A stretch of DNA of 64,000 nucleotides from Rickettsiales bacterium UBA2645 (GCA_002359655.1 DENL01000003.1:1-64000), one strand, 5' to 3'; positions 9,448 through 17,760 are shown, counted from the stretch's first letter. Numbers and translations are program-made. The notes: generated by a model from the sequence alone, not told the origin.

Positions 9448-10287
9448 ATGGCTATCGACACTATATCTGCACAATGTTTTATTGCAGTTGCCGACACTGG
9501 AAGTTTTACGAAAGCGGCAAGTCGCGTTGGCAGAACTCAATCAGCGGTTAGTCAACAAATTGCTAAATTGGAAAACTTTGTTGGAAAGCAGCTTTTTGTG
9601 AGAGGAAAAATATTTTCCTTAACCAATGAAGGTGAGATTTTTTTAGGATATATAAGGCAGATATTTGCTCTGCACCGTGAAGCAATAGATTGCTTTAAAG
9701 AGCCTGAGCTGAAAGGAGAAGTTAGATTTGGTGTGCCAGAAGATTTTGCCAGCGTGTTTCTTTACGATGTTTTACGAGAATTTTCTCAAATACATCCTAA
9801 AATTTTGCTTAATATAGAATGTGATCTGACTCTTAATTTATACGAAAAGTTTAAGCATAAAGAGTTTGATCTGGTGGTTGTTAAAATGAAACCACCACAC
9901 AAATTTAAAAATGAGTTAGAATTGCTTTCAGAAAAACTTGAATGGGCAGGAGATTCCAGATTAGTAAAAAAAGGTGAGGCAATTCCTTTAATTCTTTCAC
10001 CAAAACCTTGCCTTTACCGTGAAAAAGCAATAGCTGCTCTTGATAAAAAAAGAATTAAATGGCGTTTAGCTTTTTCCAGCAACAGCTATGCGGGTAAAAT
10101 AGCAGCCCTGCGAGCTGGGCTTGGAATTACAGTTTTTCCACACACAATTATTCCGTCAGAAATTAAAATCATTAGATCTCCTATTCTGCCAGAACTAAAA
10201 GATAGCCATTTTTCTTTACTTAAACATAAAAATGACAAAGCGGCAGTAAATTCGTTTGAAGAGTTCGTCATAAAGAATCTAAAATAA
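9448..10287 (+). CDS. LysR-family transcriptional regulator, likely of the dab operon
   Basis: A 279-residue LysR-type regulator. Residues 5-64 hold the winged helix-turn-helix, with FIAVADTGSFTKAASRVGRT followed by QSAVSQQIAKLE, the standard family N-terminus. Residues about 90-279 form the periplasmic-binding-protein-like effector domain, starting at ELKGEVRFGVPEDF. It is divergent from dabBA, the usual arrangement for a LysR regulator and its target, as with CbbR-type or similar control of carbon-uptake genes. The effector cannot be read from sequence. The stop is followed at once by the 125-bp repeat with a terminator-like hairpin. Confidence 0.9.
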   Translation: MAIDTISAQCFIAVADTGSFTKAASRVGRTQSAVSQQIAKLENFVGKQLFVRGKIFSLTNEGEIFLGYIRQIFALHREAIDCFKEPELKGEVRFGVPEDFASVFLYDVLREFSQIHPKILLNIECDLTLNLYEKFKHKEFDLVVVKMKPPHKFKNELELLSEKLEWAGDSRLVKKGEAIPLILSPKPCLYREKAIAALDKKRIKWRLAFSSNSYAGKIAALRAGLGITVFPHTIIPSEIKIIRSPILPELKDSHFSLLKHKNDKAAVNSFEEFVIKNLK

Positions 10288-10406
10288 AAACTGATTTTTT
10301 GTAATTTTTTAGTGTAATTTGCCTATAGGCTTGGCGCCTTGATTTTAAAGGGTTGAAGATAGTTTCTCTGAATTTTGAACACGTGTTCAAAATTCAGTTT
10401 TTTTGT
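10282..10406 (+). repeat. 125-bp two-copy intergenic element, copy 1 (possible small-RNA gene)
   Basis: This 125-bp stretch recurs at 45583-45707, on the same strand and of the same length, with about seven substitutions seen by eye. Conserved parts are a T-rich start, GTGTAATTTGCCTATAGG with the 10-base palindrome GCCTATAGGC (10321-10330), GGCTTGGCGC, AAAGGGTTGA, and a 3' perfect palindrome with a T tract. It begins in the last codons of the LysR gene and fills the gap to the convergent glycosyltransferase. Conservation upstream of the hairpin suggests more than a terminator. Confidence 0.75.
10368..10404 (+). terminator. Intrinsic terminator with perfect 30-nt palindrome
   Basis: Arms CTGAATTTTGAACAC (10368-10382) and its exact reverse complement (10383-10397) are followed by seven T (10398-10404). 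The T run is only on the plus-strand side, so it ends transcription from the LysR gene or from the element itself. The palindrome has no unpaired spacer; in RNA the central bases would form the loop. Confidence 0.75.
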
Positions 10407-10459
10407 CATTAAATTTGCAATTTAAATCGTTCTTATCCAGCAACTTACGCGTAAAAAAC

Positions 10460-11533
10460 TTAGCCAAATATGTGCTTCATTTTTTCTTCTAAGGCTAGAA
10501 AAGAAAATTTTGTTTTCAGGCGAGAAAAAGAATTTTCAACCAAAGCATCAAGCAATTGTGGATTTTCTGATATTTCAAGGACAACTTCAGCAATCCTTTG
10601 ATCAAGGCTTTCTACAGGTTTTAAGGCAATAATTATTCCGTCAACTTTATCGCGTAAAATTTCTTTCGATCCGTCAGTATCGGTGGCAATTATTGGTTTG
10701 CGATATTTTATGGCCTCAAGCAAAACAAGGCCAAAAGTTTCGTTATCAGAAGCGCTGCAAAATATGTCGATTGACTGAAAAAATTCTTTTTTATTTTTAA
10801 CCCAGCCACAAAATTCGATTTGTTTTTCCAGATTTAATTTTTGGGTCAAGATCCGCAAATCTTTTTCGAAAGGCCCAGAGCCAGCAATCCTTAGAATAAA
10901 TTTTTGTTTCGGATTTTTATTCGTTGCTATTTTTTGCAACTTCTCGATCGCTTTAATTAGATGATCAAAACCTTTTTTATCGTCAATTCTGGCCATGGCG
11001 CCAAGTGTGATCACGGCTTGTTTTTGTAAATTTACTCTTGGCGCAACTGTGATCGCATCATTCAAATCAACAGCATTTGGAATGACAAAGCTGCTGTCTT
11101 CTTTTTGACCAAGATCAATAGTGCGATGAAAAATTTCACGATTAACCGAGAAAATTAAATCAGCACCAATTGAGCGCTTAACATTCATGCTGTGATTGAC
11201 CGCGATGAGAAAAATTTTGTGATTGGGAAATTTTTTAATCGCTTTTTTTGCCAGAACCACCGATCTGCCAACATGCGCTATTACTGACATTGGGCTGAAA
11301 TCTTGCAGAATTTTTTTTAGCTCTTTGATGGCAAAAATGTCGTAATCACCAAAGCGATTTGAGATTTTTTTAACTTCGATTCCAAGAAAGGAGATTTGAT
11401 CGGCATAAGGCGCATCTTCTTTGACGATTGCCAGAACTTCGTGGCCTAAATTTTTTAAAACAACAAGGTAATCGACAAAAACTTGCTCAGCACCACCATT
11501 TTGCGAAGTAAGAATGATGTTGAGGATTTTCAT
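10460..11533 (-). CDS. Glycosyltransferase family 4 (LPS/cell-surface glycan)
   Basis: A 357-residue GT-B fold glycosyltransferase. The N-terminal domain begins MKILNIILTSQNGGAEQVF, typical of GT4 enzymes of the WaaG/RfaG kind. The C-terminal donor-binding domain shows GAMARIDDKKGFDHLI, GSGPFEKDL, FCGWVKNKKEFF, and the EX7E-type element from SDNETFGLVLLEAI (about residues 270-285). It probably transfers a hexose to a growing lipopolysaccharide or capsule chain at the inner face of the membrane. It lies 4 bases downstream of the GT2 gene and both are likely one operon. Donor and acceptor cannot be told. Confidence 0.88.
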   Translation of the reverse strand: MKILNIILTSQNGGAEQVFVDYLVVLKNLGHEVLAIVKEDAPYADQISFLGIEVKKISNRFGDYDIFAIKELKKILQDFSPMSVIAHVGRSVVLAKKAIKKFPNHKIFLIAVNHSMNVKRSIGADLIFSVNREIFHRTIDLGQKEDSSFVIPNAVDLNDAITVAPRVNLQKQAVITLGAMARIDDKKGFDHLIKAIEKLQKIATNKNPKQKFILRIAGSGPFEKDLRILTQKLNLEKQIEFCGWVKNKKEFFQSIDIFCSASDNETFGLVLLEAIKYRKPIIATDTDGSKEILRDKVDGIIIALKPVESLDQRIAEVVLEISENPQLLDALVENSFSRLKTKFSFLALEEKMKHIFG

Positions 11534-11537
11534 TATT

Positions 11538-12293
11538 TTATTTTTTTATTTCATCAGACTTAAGGTCAGAAACTACAGGATAAAGACCACCAAGCACCGC
11601 AATCAAAAAACCTAAAGCGCCTTCTTTGTAACCTCTTTTAAAGAAGAAAGATTTTACGAATCTAAATTTAAAAGAAATTATTGCTTTTAGTAAGTTAGTT
11701 GAAGATTTTTTATTTCTAGCGAGATCATTAGCGCGCCATCTAGTGTAGCGATTAAAGCGGTTGAGTAAATCAGTGATGTCATCATCAACCAAATGAATTA
11801 TCGGATTTTGTAAATATTTTATTTCACAATTAAGATCGGCTGTCGGATGAATTTCTTTATCTTCGTGATATTTCTTTGATCCTAAATAATGAATAGTTTG
11901 ACGAGCTTTAACGCCGAGAGTGCGAGGCCAGCCATATTCTACGTGGCGATCTCCAATGTAGTTAGCAATTGGCACAATAAAAGCGCAGGGCTTGCTGTCT
12001 TTTGTCGCTTGCATAATTTCTGCAGCTAATTCTGGAGAAATTCTTTCATCGGCATCTATTTCTAAAATCCAATCAGATGTTGCAGCTTTATTAGCAACGT
12101 TGCGGCGCGCGCCTTCAAGATTCCACGAACCTTCTATTATTTTGTCGGTAAATTGTTGTACGATTTCTTTTGTTGAATCGGTGCATTTATCAAGCACAAC
12201 TACGATCTCATCAACAAAGGAAAGACTCTTCAGGCAATCTTTAATTTTCTTTTCTTCATTATGCGCAACAACTACAGCAGAAATTTTATTCAT
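11538..12293 (-). CDS. Glycosyltransferase family 2, WaaE/KdtX-like
   Basis: A 251-residue GT-A enzyme. The N-terminus MNKISAVVVAHNEEKKIKDC, the stretch VDEIVVVLDKCTDSTKEI and the metal-binding DADERIS (about residues 98-104) match the WaaE-type beta-1,4-glucosyltransferases of LPS inner-core synthesis. The central EGARRNVAN and the later YTRWRANDLARNK are also typical. The last 40 residues contain a hydrophobic stretch that may sit on the membrane. It is the first gene of a two-gene operon with the GT4 gene, divergent from the superoxide dismutase gene. Confidence 0.87.
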   Translation of the reverse strand: MNKISAVVVAHNEEKKIKDCLKSLSFVDEIVVVLDKCTDSTKEIVQQFTDKIIEGSWNLEGARRNVANKAATSDWILEIDADERISPELAAEIMQATKDSKPCAFIVPIANYIGDRHVEYGWPRTLGVKARQTIHYLGSKKYHEDKEIHPTADLNCEIKYLQNPIIHLVDDDITDLLNRFNRYTRWRANDLARNKKSSTNLLKAIISFKFRFVKSFFFKRGYKEGALGFLIAVLGGLYPVVSDLKSDEIKK

Positions 12294-12352
12294 GGATATT
12301 TGTTAATTTAATTTAGTGATGAATTGGTCTGGACAGTTATTGGTTTTCAGAA

Positions 12353-12381
12353 TTGACTTGCTATCTTGCGAAAGATAGATT
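12353..12381 (+). promoter_or_regulatory. Candidate promoter of sod with hairpin in spacer
   Basis: TTGACT (12353-12358) and TAGATT (12376-12381) are spaced 17 bases apart, a good match to a sigma-70 promoter. Transcription would begin near 12388, right at the ATG at 12389, predicting a leaderless message. The spacer and -10 region also hold an inverted repeat, CTATCTT / AAGATAG around GCGA (12361-12378), followed by a T run, which could be an operator or a terminator-like hairpin. Confidence 0.45.
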
Positions 12382-12388
12382 TTTTTCC

Positions 12389-13129
12389 ATGCAATTGTCA
12401 AAAAGAAAATTCATCAAAACTGCTTTACTATCATCAGCTCTATTTTTTAGCGCCTGTAGAACTAGTTTCTCAAGCTTAAGAAAAAACGAGGGCGGTTCTC
12501 TATTACCCAAAACTAACAATAAAAGAGGTTCATCTATGCCATTTGAATTACCAAAACTACCTTATGAAAGAAACTCCTTAGCACCTCACATCTCTGAGAA
12601 CACTATAAATTTCCACTACGGTAAACATCACCAAGCTTACGTAACCAATCTTAATAACCTTGTAAACGGCACTGATTTAGCCAACAAATCTTTGGAAGAA
12701 ATCATCAAAATTTCTCACTCTGATAAAAGCAAAGCTGGCATATTCAACAATGCAGCACAAGTTTGGAATCATACTTTTTATTGGCACTCAATGAAACCAA
12801 ATGGTGGCGGTAAACCATCAAAAGAAGTTTTAGCAAGAATTGAAGCTGACTTTGGTTCTTACGAAAATTTTGTTACCGAATTTAAAAACGCTGGTGCAAC
12901 TCAGTTTGGTTCGGGTTGGGCTTGGTTGGTTCTTGAAAATGGTAAATTAAAAGTTACTAAAACTGGCAATGCCGAAACCCCAATCACAACTTCAGCAAAA
13001 CCTTTGATGACAATGGATGTTTGGGAACATGCTTATTACTTAGACTTTCAAAACGCCCGTCCAACTTACATCGATACCTTCTTGAATCACTTGGTTAATT
13101 GGGATTTTGTTGCTCAAAATTTAAAATAA
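12389..13129 (+). CDS. sodB: Iron/manganese superoxide dismutase with lipoprotein-like signal peptide
   Basis: Dismutates superoxide. The enzyme core starts at MPFELPKLPYERNSLAPHIS, where an ordinary cytosolic SodB would begin (ATG at 12536). Metal ligands are visible: His in NFHYGKHHQAYV, His in NHTFYWHSM, and Asp and His in MDVWEHAYY. FGSGWAWLV points to the iron or cambialistic type. From the ATG at 12389 there are 49 extra residues: MQLSKRKFIK, a hydrophobic run, then FFSAC, a passable lipobox, and a hydrophilic linker. That predicts an exported, lipid-anchored enzyme. A ribosome-binding site (AGAGG) also precedes 12536, so two forms are possible. The open frame reaches a TTG at 12353, but that codon is in the promoter. 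hisB follows after 9 bases. Confidence 0.9.
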   Translation: MQLSKRKFIKTALLSSALFFSACRTSFSSLRKNEGGSLLPKTNNKRGSSMPFELPKLPYERNSLAPHISENTINFHYGKHHQAYVTNLNNLVNGTDLANKSLEEIIKISHSDKSKAGIFNNAAQVWNHTFYWHSMKPNGGGKPSKEVLARIEADFGSYENFVTEFKNAGATQFGSGWAWLVLENGKLKVTKTGNAETPITTSAKPLMTMDVWEHAYYLDFQNARPTYIDTFLNHLVNWDFVAQNLK

Positions 13130-13138
13130 TTTGCCCTA

Positions 13139-13726
13139 ATGCGTACAGCTACAATAAAACGCGACACCAAAGAAACTAAAATCAAAGTCGAAGTTAATCT
13201 TGATGGAACTGGTAAATATAAGGTTGAAACTGGCATTGGTTTTCTAAATCACATGATCGAACAACTTTCTCACCACAGTTTGATTGATATTCATTTAGAA
13301 GTTAAAGGCGATCTACACATCGATTTTCATCACACCACTGAAGACTCTGCCTTGGCAGTTGGTGAAGCCATCAAACAAGCTTTGGGTGATAAAAAAGGTA
13401 TCACGCGTTTTGGTCATTCTTACGTTCCAATGGACGAAACACTAAGTCGCGCCGTAATTGATTTATCTGGTCGCGCTTATCCAATTTTTAATTGCGAATT
13501 TAAACGCGATAAAATTGGCGAAATGGACTGTGAACTTTTCCGCGAATGGTTCCACGCTTTTGCCCAAAGCTGTGGATGCAATCTGCATATTGAAAATCTC
13601 TACGGTGTTAATAATCACCATATTGTCGAATCTTGCTTCAAAGCTTTGGCAAGAGCGCTTCGCGAAGCAATAACAATTGATGAAAGAAAAAAAGATGCCA
13701 TCAATTCTACAAAAGGTGTTTTATAA
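13139..13726 (+). CDS. hisB: Imidazoleglycerol-phosphate dehydratase
   Basis: Catalyses the sixth step of histidine synthesis (imidazoleglycerol phosphate to imidazole-acetol phosphate). At 195 residues it is the monofunctional size. Manganese-binding motifs are all present: GIGFLNHMIEQLSHHS, FHHTTEDSALAVGEAI, DETLSRAVIDLSGR, and NNHHIVESCFKALARAL. The start gives the usual short N-terminus (MRTATIKRDTKETKI). It lies between sod and nagZ with gaps of 9 and 3 bases, so it is in an operon with unrelated functions. No other histidine gene is in the window. Confidence 0.96.
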   Translation: MRTATIKRDTKETKIKVEVNLDGTGKYKVETGIGFLNHMIEQLSHHSLIDIHLEVKGDLHIDFHHTTEDSALAVGEAIKQALGDKKGITRFGHSYVPMDETLSRAVIDLSGRAYPIFNCEFKRDKIGEMDCELFREWFHAFAQSCGCNLHIENLYGVNNHHIVESCFKALARALREAITIDERKKDAINSTKGVL

Positions 13727-13729
13727 ATA

Positions 13730-14689
13730 ATGTCTCTTTTAAAAAAAATCGCGCAGAATACAAAAGCTCGTAAACCAGTAATTTACGGAGTTTCTAGCAC
13801 TGTTTTAACTGACGAAGAAAAATATTTCTTTTCTAAAAATGGTGCGCTGGGATTTATTATTTTTGGTCGCAACATTGAAAATAAATCACAGTTAAAAAAA
13901 TTAACCGACTCGCTTCGCGAAATTATGGAAGGCGAAGTTTTAATTTTGATCGATCAAGAAGGCGGTCGTGTTGCTCGCCTGAAAGAGCCGCATTGGAAAA
14001 AATACCCAGCAGGACAATATTTTGCTGATCTTTATCAAACAAACAAAGATCAAGCTGGCGAAGAGTTATTTAAAAATTTCCAAGAGATTGGTCGTGATTT
14101 AACAGAAATGGGAATCAATGTTGATTGCGCTCCAGTTCTGGATATTTTAACCGATAAAACTCATCGAGTTATTGGTGATCGCGCCTACGGCAAAGACGCT
14201 AAACAAGTTGCTGATTTAGGAAAAAAAGTTTGTGAAGGTTTGTTGTCACAAAATGTTTATCCAGTTATCAAACATATTCCGGGACACGGCCTTGGAACTT
14301 CTGACAGCCACTTAGAATTACCAATTGTTGACGCTTCTTTGGAAGAATTAAGAGCCAGCGACTTCTTGCCTTTTCAAGAATTACGCCAACAAAAATTCGC
14401 CATGACTGCTCATATTTTATTTAGCGCTATCGACAAAGATAATTGTGCCACGGTTTCTAAAAATGCTGTAAGAATAATCCGCGATGAAATCGGCTTTAAA
14501 AATATTTTGATGAGTGACGATGTTTCAATGAAGGCCTTAAAAGGCACTTTCTTTGAAAAATCACAAGCCATCTTAGAAGCCGGTTGCGACATTGTTTTGC
14601 ATTGCAACGGCAAGATGGAAGAAATGGCAGAAATCAATTCTGCTTTACCAAATTTAAGCGACGATTTTCGTAATAAATTTATAAAATAA
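13730..14689 (+). CDS. nagZ: Beta-N-acetylhexosaminidase (cell-wall recycling)
   Basis: A 319-residue family GH3 glycosidase of the NagZ type, which removes N-acetylglucosamine from anhydromuropeptides in the cytoplasm. Visible features are LIDQEGGRVARLKEPHW, the signature KHIPGHGLGTSDSHLELP with its catalytic His and Asp dyad, and the nucleophile Asp in MSDDVSMKAL. There is no signal peptide, as expected. The stop overlaps the start of the RNase D-like gene (TAATG), so translation is coupled. It implies peptidoglycan recycling, in line with mltG in the same window. Confidence 0.93.
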   Translation: MSLLKKIAQNTKARKPVIYGVSSTVLTDEEKYFFSKNGALGFIIFGRNIENKSQLKKLTDSLREIMEGEVLILIDQEGGRVARLKEPHWKKYPAGQYFADLYQTNKDQAGEELFKNFQEIGRDLTEMGINVDCAPVLDILTDKTHRVIGDRAYGKDAKQVADLGKKVCEGLLSQNVYPVIKHIPGHGLGTSDSHLELPIVDASLEELRASDFLPFQELRQQKFAMTAHILFSAIDKDNCATVSKNAVRIIRDEIGFKNILMSDDVSMKALKGTFFEKSQAILEAGCDIVLHCNGKMEEMAEINSALPNLSDDFRNKFIK

Positions 14690-15300
14690 TGACGAACTAC
14701 TTACATAAAAACGATCTGCCCTCAGACATTGAAATAGGAAATGTGGTAGCAATTGATTCTGAAACTATGGGTCTGAATATTTTTCGTGATCGTCTGTGCT
14801 TAGTGCAAATTTCTTCTGGTGACGGTAATGCTCATTTAGTAAATTTTGCACAAGGAAATTACAACGCACCAAATCTGCGCAAAATTTTAGCCAACGATAA
14901 AATCCAAAAAATATTTCACTTTGCCCGCTTTGATTTAGCGGCTTTGCAATTTTATTTAAAAGTGGAAGTGAAGAATATTTATTGCACAAAAATCGCTTCA
15001 AAACTTGTACGCACTTACACTGATTCACATGGCCTTAAAGCTCTTTGTGAAGAGTTGCTAAGCGTTGAGCTTTCTAAAAAACAACAAACTTCTGATTGGG
15101 GAAATTCGCAAATCAGTGATAAACAGATTGATTATGCCGCTTCTGACGTTTTGCATTTGCACAAATTGAAAGCAAAACTTGATGAAATGCTAATCAGAGA
15201 AGACCGTATGAATATTTTTCAGGCTTGTTTAGAATTTCTGCCAGCTCGCGTCAAACTTGATTTGCAAGGCTTTGGCTCTGCTGATATTTTTGCTCACTAG
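14689..15300 (+). CDS. RNase D-like 3'-5' exonuclease (short form)
   Basis: A 203-residue DEDDy-type exonuclease. Exo I is seen in VAIDSETMGLNIFRDRLCLV (Asp and Glu), Exo II around FHFARFDLAALQF, and Exo III in YAASDVLHLHKLK with the Tyr and Asp. It lacks the HRDC domains of full-length RNase D. This short form is common in alphaproteobacteria, where it is thought to trim tRNA or other RNA 3' ends. It is translationally coupled to nagZ. Its last four bases overlap the end of the convergent cydB. Confidence 0.88.
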   Translation: MTNYLHKNDLPSDIEIGNVVAIDSETMGLNIFRDRLCLVQISSGDGNAHLVNFAQGNYNAPNLRKILANDKIQKIFHFARFDLAALQFYLKVEVKNIYCTKIASKLVRTYTDSHGLKALCEELLSVELSKKQQTSDWGNSQISDKQIDYAASDVLHLHKLKAKLDEMLIREDRMNIFQACLEFLPARVKLDLQGFGSADIFAH

Positions 15301-16307
15301 TACATTCTTTCGTGAGAAGATTTTCCACGAAAAATATAATAAGAATAAATGGTGTAAACCAAAATTACTGGCAAGGTGACGACTAATCCCACAAACAAAA
15401 ATGATAAAGATTCTGGCGCAGCAGCAACTTTTGAAAAAGGAACTTCATAAGGCAAGACATAAGGAAATAAAGTCACGGCAATTCCAAAGTAGCACAAAGT
15501 AAACAGCAAAATTGTCAGCACAAAGGGTTGAACTTCTTTTTTATTTAAGAGCGCTTTGATCAAAAAGAAAAAAGTCAACAAGGTTAAAAGCGGAATTGGA
15601 CTTAAGTAAAAAATATTGGGCAGCGAAAACCATCTAAACAAAATTTTCTGATTCAAAAGTGGTGTCCAAGCACTGACTAAGAGAATAAAAAATCCAACAA
15701 AAACCAAAGCATAAAATGCGCTCTGACGTGCCCAATCATGAGTTCTTCCGTGAGTTTTCATAATTAACCAAGTGCTACCAATAAGTGCGTAGCCAAAAAT
15801 CAGAGCAACTCCTGTCATTAAAGCAAAACCGTTAAACCAGCCTAAATAGTTTTTCACACAACATTCTAAACCAGAAACAAAACAGCCAAGCATTACGCCT
15901 TGAAAAAAAGTGGCGATTAATGAACCGAAGTGAAAAGAATAATCCCAGATTTTTTGCTCGTTTTTTGATGTGGTTTTAAAGCGAAATTCAAAAGCTACGC
16001 CACGCAAAATCAATCCTAAAAGCATCAGAGTAATTGGTATGTAAAGAGCTGGCATAATTATTGAATAAGCGATCGGAAAAGCAGCAAAAAGCGCAGAACC
16101 TCCCATCACTAACCAAGTTTCATTGCCATCCCAAAATGGTGCGACAGAGTTCATCATTTTGCTGCGACATTCATCCGAAGGTGCGAAAGGAAATAAAATG
16201 CCAACTCCCAAATCAAATCCGTCGAGCAAAACATAAAGAAAAATTGCCAGAGCAATCACCCCAACAAAGACTAAAGGCAAGTCAATAAAGGCAGAAATAT
16301 TGAACAT
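15297..16307 (-). CDS. cydB: Cytochrome bd-type ubiquinol oxidase subunit II
   Basis: A 336-residue membrane protein with about eight hydrophobic segments. The N-terminus with VLLDGFDLGVGILFPF is the signature of CydB, and GNETWLVMGGSALFAAFP is another conserved block. With CydA it forms a terminal oxidase that reduces oxygen at high affinity without pumping protons. It lies 21 bases downstream of cydA in the same operon. No cydX gene is visible after it; its 3' end overlaps the convergent exonuclease gene by four bases. Confidence 0.95.
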   Translation of the reverse strand: MFNISAFIDLPLVFVGVIALAIFLYVLLDGFDLGVGILFPFAPSDECRSKMMNSVAPFWDGNETWLVMGGSALFAAFPIAYSIIMPALYIPITLMLLGLILRGVAFEFRFKTTSKNEQKIWDYSFHFGSLIATFFQGVMLGCFVSGLECCVKNYLGWFNGFALMTGVALIFGYALIGSTWLIMKTHGRTHDWARQSAFYALVFVGFFILLVSAWTPLLNQKILFRWFSLPNIFYLSPIPLLTLLTFFFLIKALLNKKEVQPFVLTILLFTLCYFGIAVTLFPYVLPYEVPFSKVAAAPESLSFLFVGLVVTLPVILVYTIYSYYIFRGKSSHERMY

Positions 16308-16328
16308 AATTTTATTAATTTAACTTGT

Positions 16329-17633
16329 CTAAAAACCTTTTCTGATCAAACGCAAAATATAGAAAGTTGCGGCACCAAAAATTATAAAATAGATAAAAGC
16401 AAAGCTGAGCAAAGAAAAAGTAACTTGCTCTGAAACCACAGGAGAAGCGATGTCTTTTGTGGTAACAAAACCATAAACTACGTAAGGTTGACGACCAATT
16501 TCAGTAACAAACCAACCAGCAAGCAGCGCAATAAAGCCGCTTGGCGTCATTGCCATACACCAAAATTGAAACCATTTGCTGTTAAATAATTTTTTTCTGA
16601 AATTGAGAAATACTGCTAAAACTCCGGTTGTGAGCATCATCATTGCAATTGCAACCATAACGCGGAAGCTGAAAAATACTGGTGCAACTGGCGGTCTTTC
16701 GTTTTTTGCAACCGACTTCAAACCATAAATTTTTGCATTGGCATCGTGTTTTAAAATCAAGCTGGCCAATTTAGGAATTTTTATGGCGTATTTTGTGGCT
16801 TCACTTTCTTGATCAGGAAAGCCGAAAAGAGTCAGCGGTGCACCGACTTCATCTTCCCAGATTCCCTCCATCGCTGCGACTTTCATTGGCTGATATTTTA
16901 GCGTGTTCAAGCCATGCATATCACCAATCAAAATTTGTAGTGGCGCAAAAATCACGATGAATGATAAAGCCATTTTAAACATTACTTTGGCATGATGAGC
17001 CGATTTTTTCTTCCACAAAAACCAAGCAGAAATTCCGCAGACTACAAAGGCGCAAGTTAAATAAGCTGCAACAACCATGTGAGTGAAGCGATATGGAAAA
17101 GAGGGATTGAAAATAGTTTTTAGCCAATCGGTGGAATAAAAAGTGATGTTGTAAATCATAAAACTCTGCGGCGTTTGCATCCAGCTATTAGCAGCGATAA
17201 TCCAAAATGCTGAAATCAGAGTTCCAATCGCCACAATAATTGTTGAAGCAAAATGAATTTTTGGTGAAACGCGATTCCAACCAAATAGCATTATTCCTAA
17301 AAATGACGCTTCTAAAAAAAACGCCGTTAAAACTTCCATGCCAAATAAAGGGCCTAAAACATTGCCCAAACGCAGTGAAAATCCTGACCAGTTAGTACCA
17401 ATTTCGTAAGAGATAACCAGACCAGAAACCACACCCATACCGAAAATAATGGCAAAAATTTTGACCCAGAATTTATAGATTTCTTTGTAAGTTTTATCTT
17501 TGGTTTTCAAATAAAGCGCTTCAACACAGGCTAAATATCCCGCAAGTCCAATGGTAAAGGCAGGGAAAATAATGTGGAAACTCATTGTGAAAGCGAACTG
17601 AATTCGCGCTAGAATTAGCGGATCAAATGTCAT
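16329..17633 (-). CDS. cydA: Cytochrome bd-type ubiquinol oxidase subunit I, short Q-loop (CioA-like)
   Basis: The haem-bearing subunit, 434 residues. His20 in FAFTMSFHIIFP is the haem b595 ligand region. The block MEVLTAFFLEASFLGIMLFG carries the proton-channel glutamates, and GWFVTEIGRQPYVVYG is the conserved loop near haem b558. The length shows the short Q-loop of the cyanide-insensitive (CIO) class rather than the long E. coli class. It is the first gene of cydAB. A candidate promoter and inverted repeat lie about 130-175 bases upstream. This oxidase usually serves at low oxygen or under respiratory stress. Confidence 0.95.
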   Translation of the reverse strand: MTFDPLILARIQFAFTMSFHIIFPAFTIGLAGYLACVEALYLKTKDKTYKEIYKFWVKIFAIIFGMGVVSGLVISYEIGTNWSGFSLRLGNVLGPLFGMEVLTAFFLEASFLGIMLFGWNRVSPKIHFASTIIVAIGTLISAFWIIAANSWMQTPQSFMIYNITFYSTDWLKTIFNPSFPYRFTHMVVAAYLTCAFVVCGISAWFLWKKKSAHHAKVMFKMALSFIVIFAPLQILIGDMHGLNTLKYQPMKVAAMEGIWEDEVGAPLTLFGFPDQESEATKYAIKIPKLASLILKHDANAKIYGLKSVAKNERPPVAPVFFSFRVMVAIAMMMLTTGVLAVFLNFRKKLFNSKWFQFWCMAMTPSGFIALLAGWFVTEIGRQPYVVYGFVTTKDIASPVVSEQVTFSLLSFAFIYFIIFGAATFYILRLIRKGF

Positions 17634-17760
17634 AAATAAATTTAATTAAATTAAACTTTTTATTTAAATGTCGCCAAAGGAGTTTTTGAAGTTGAATGTA
17701 AAAACTGCCAAAAAAATAAGCTCTCGATGCAACATCTAAAAAATGTTAACCAGCTATAAC

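Noticed and set aside
12353..12388. TTG at 12353 as the start of superoxide dismutase
   Set aside because: Those bases form the -35 box and the hairpin of a likely promoter. The ATG at 12389 gives a better signal peptide.
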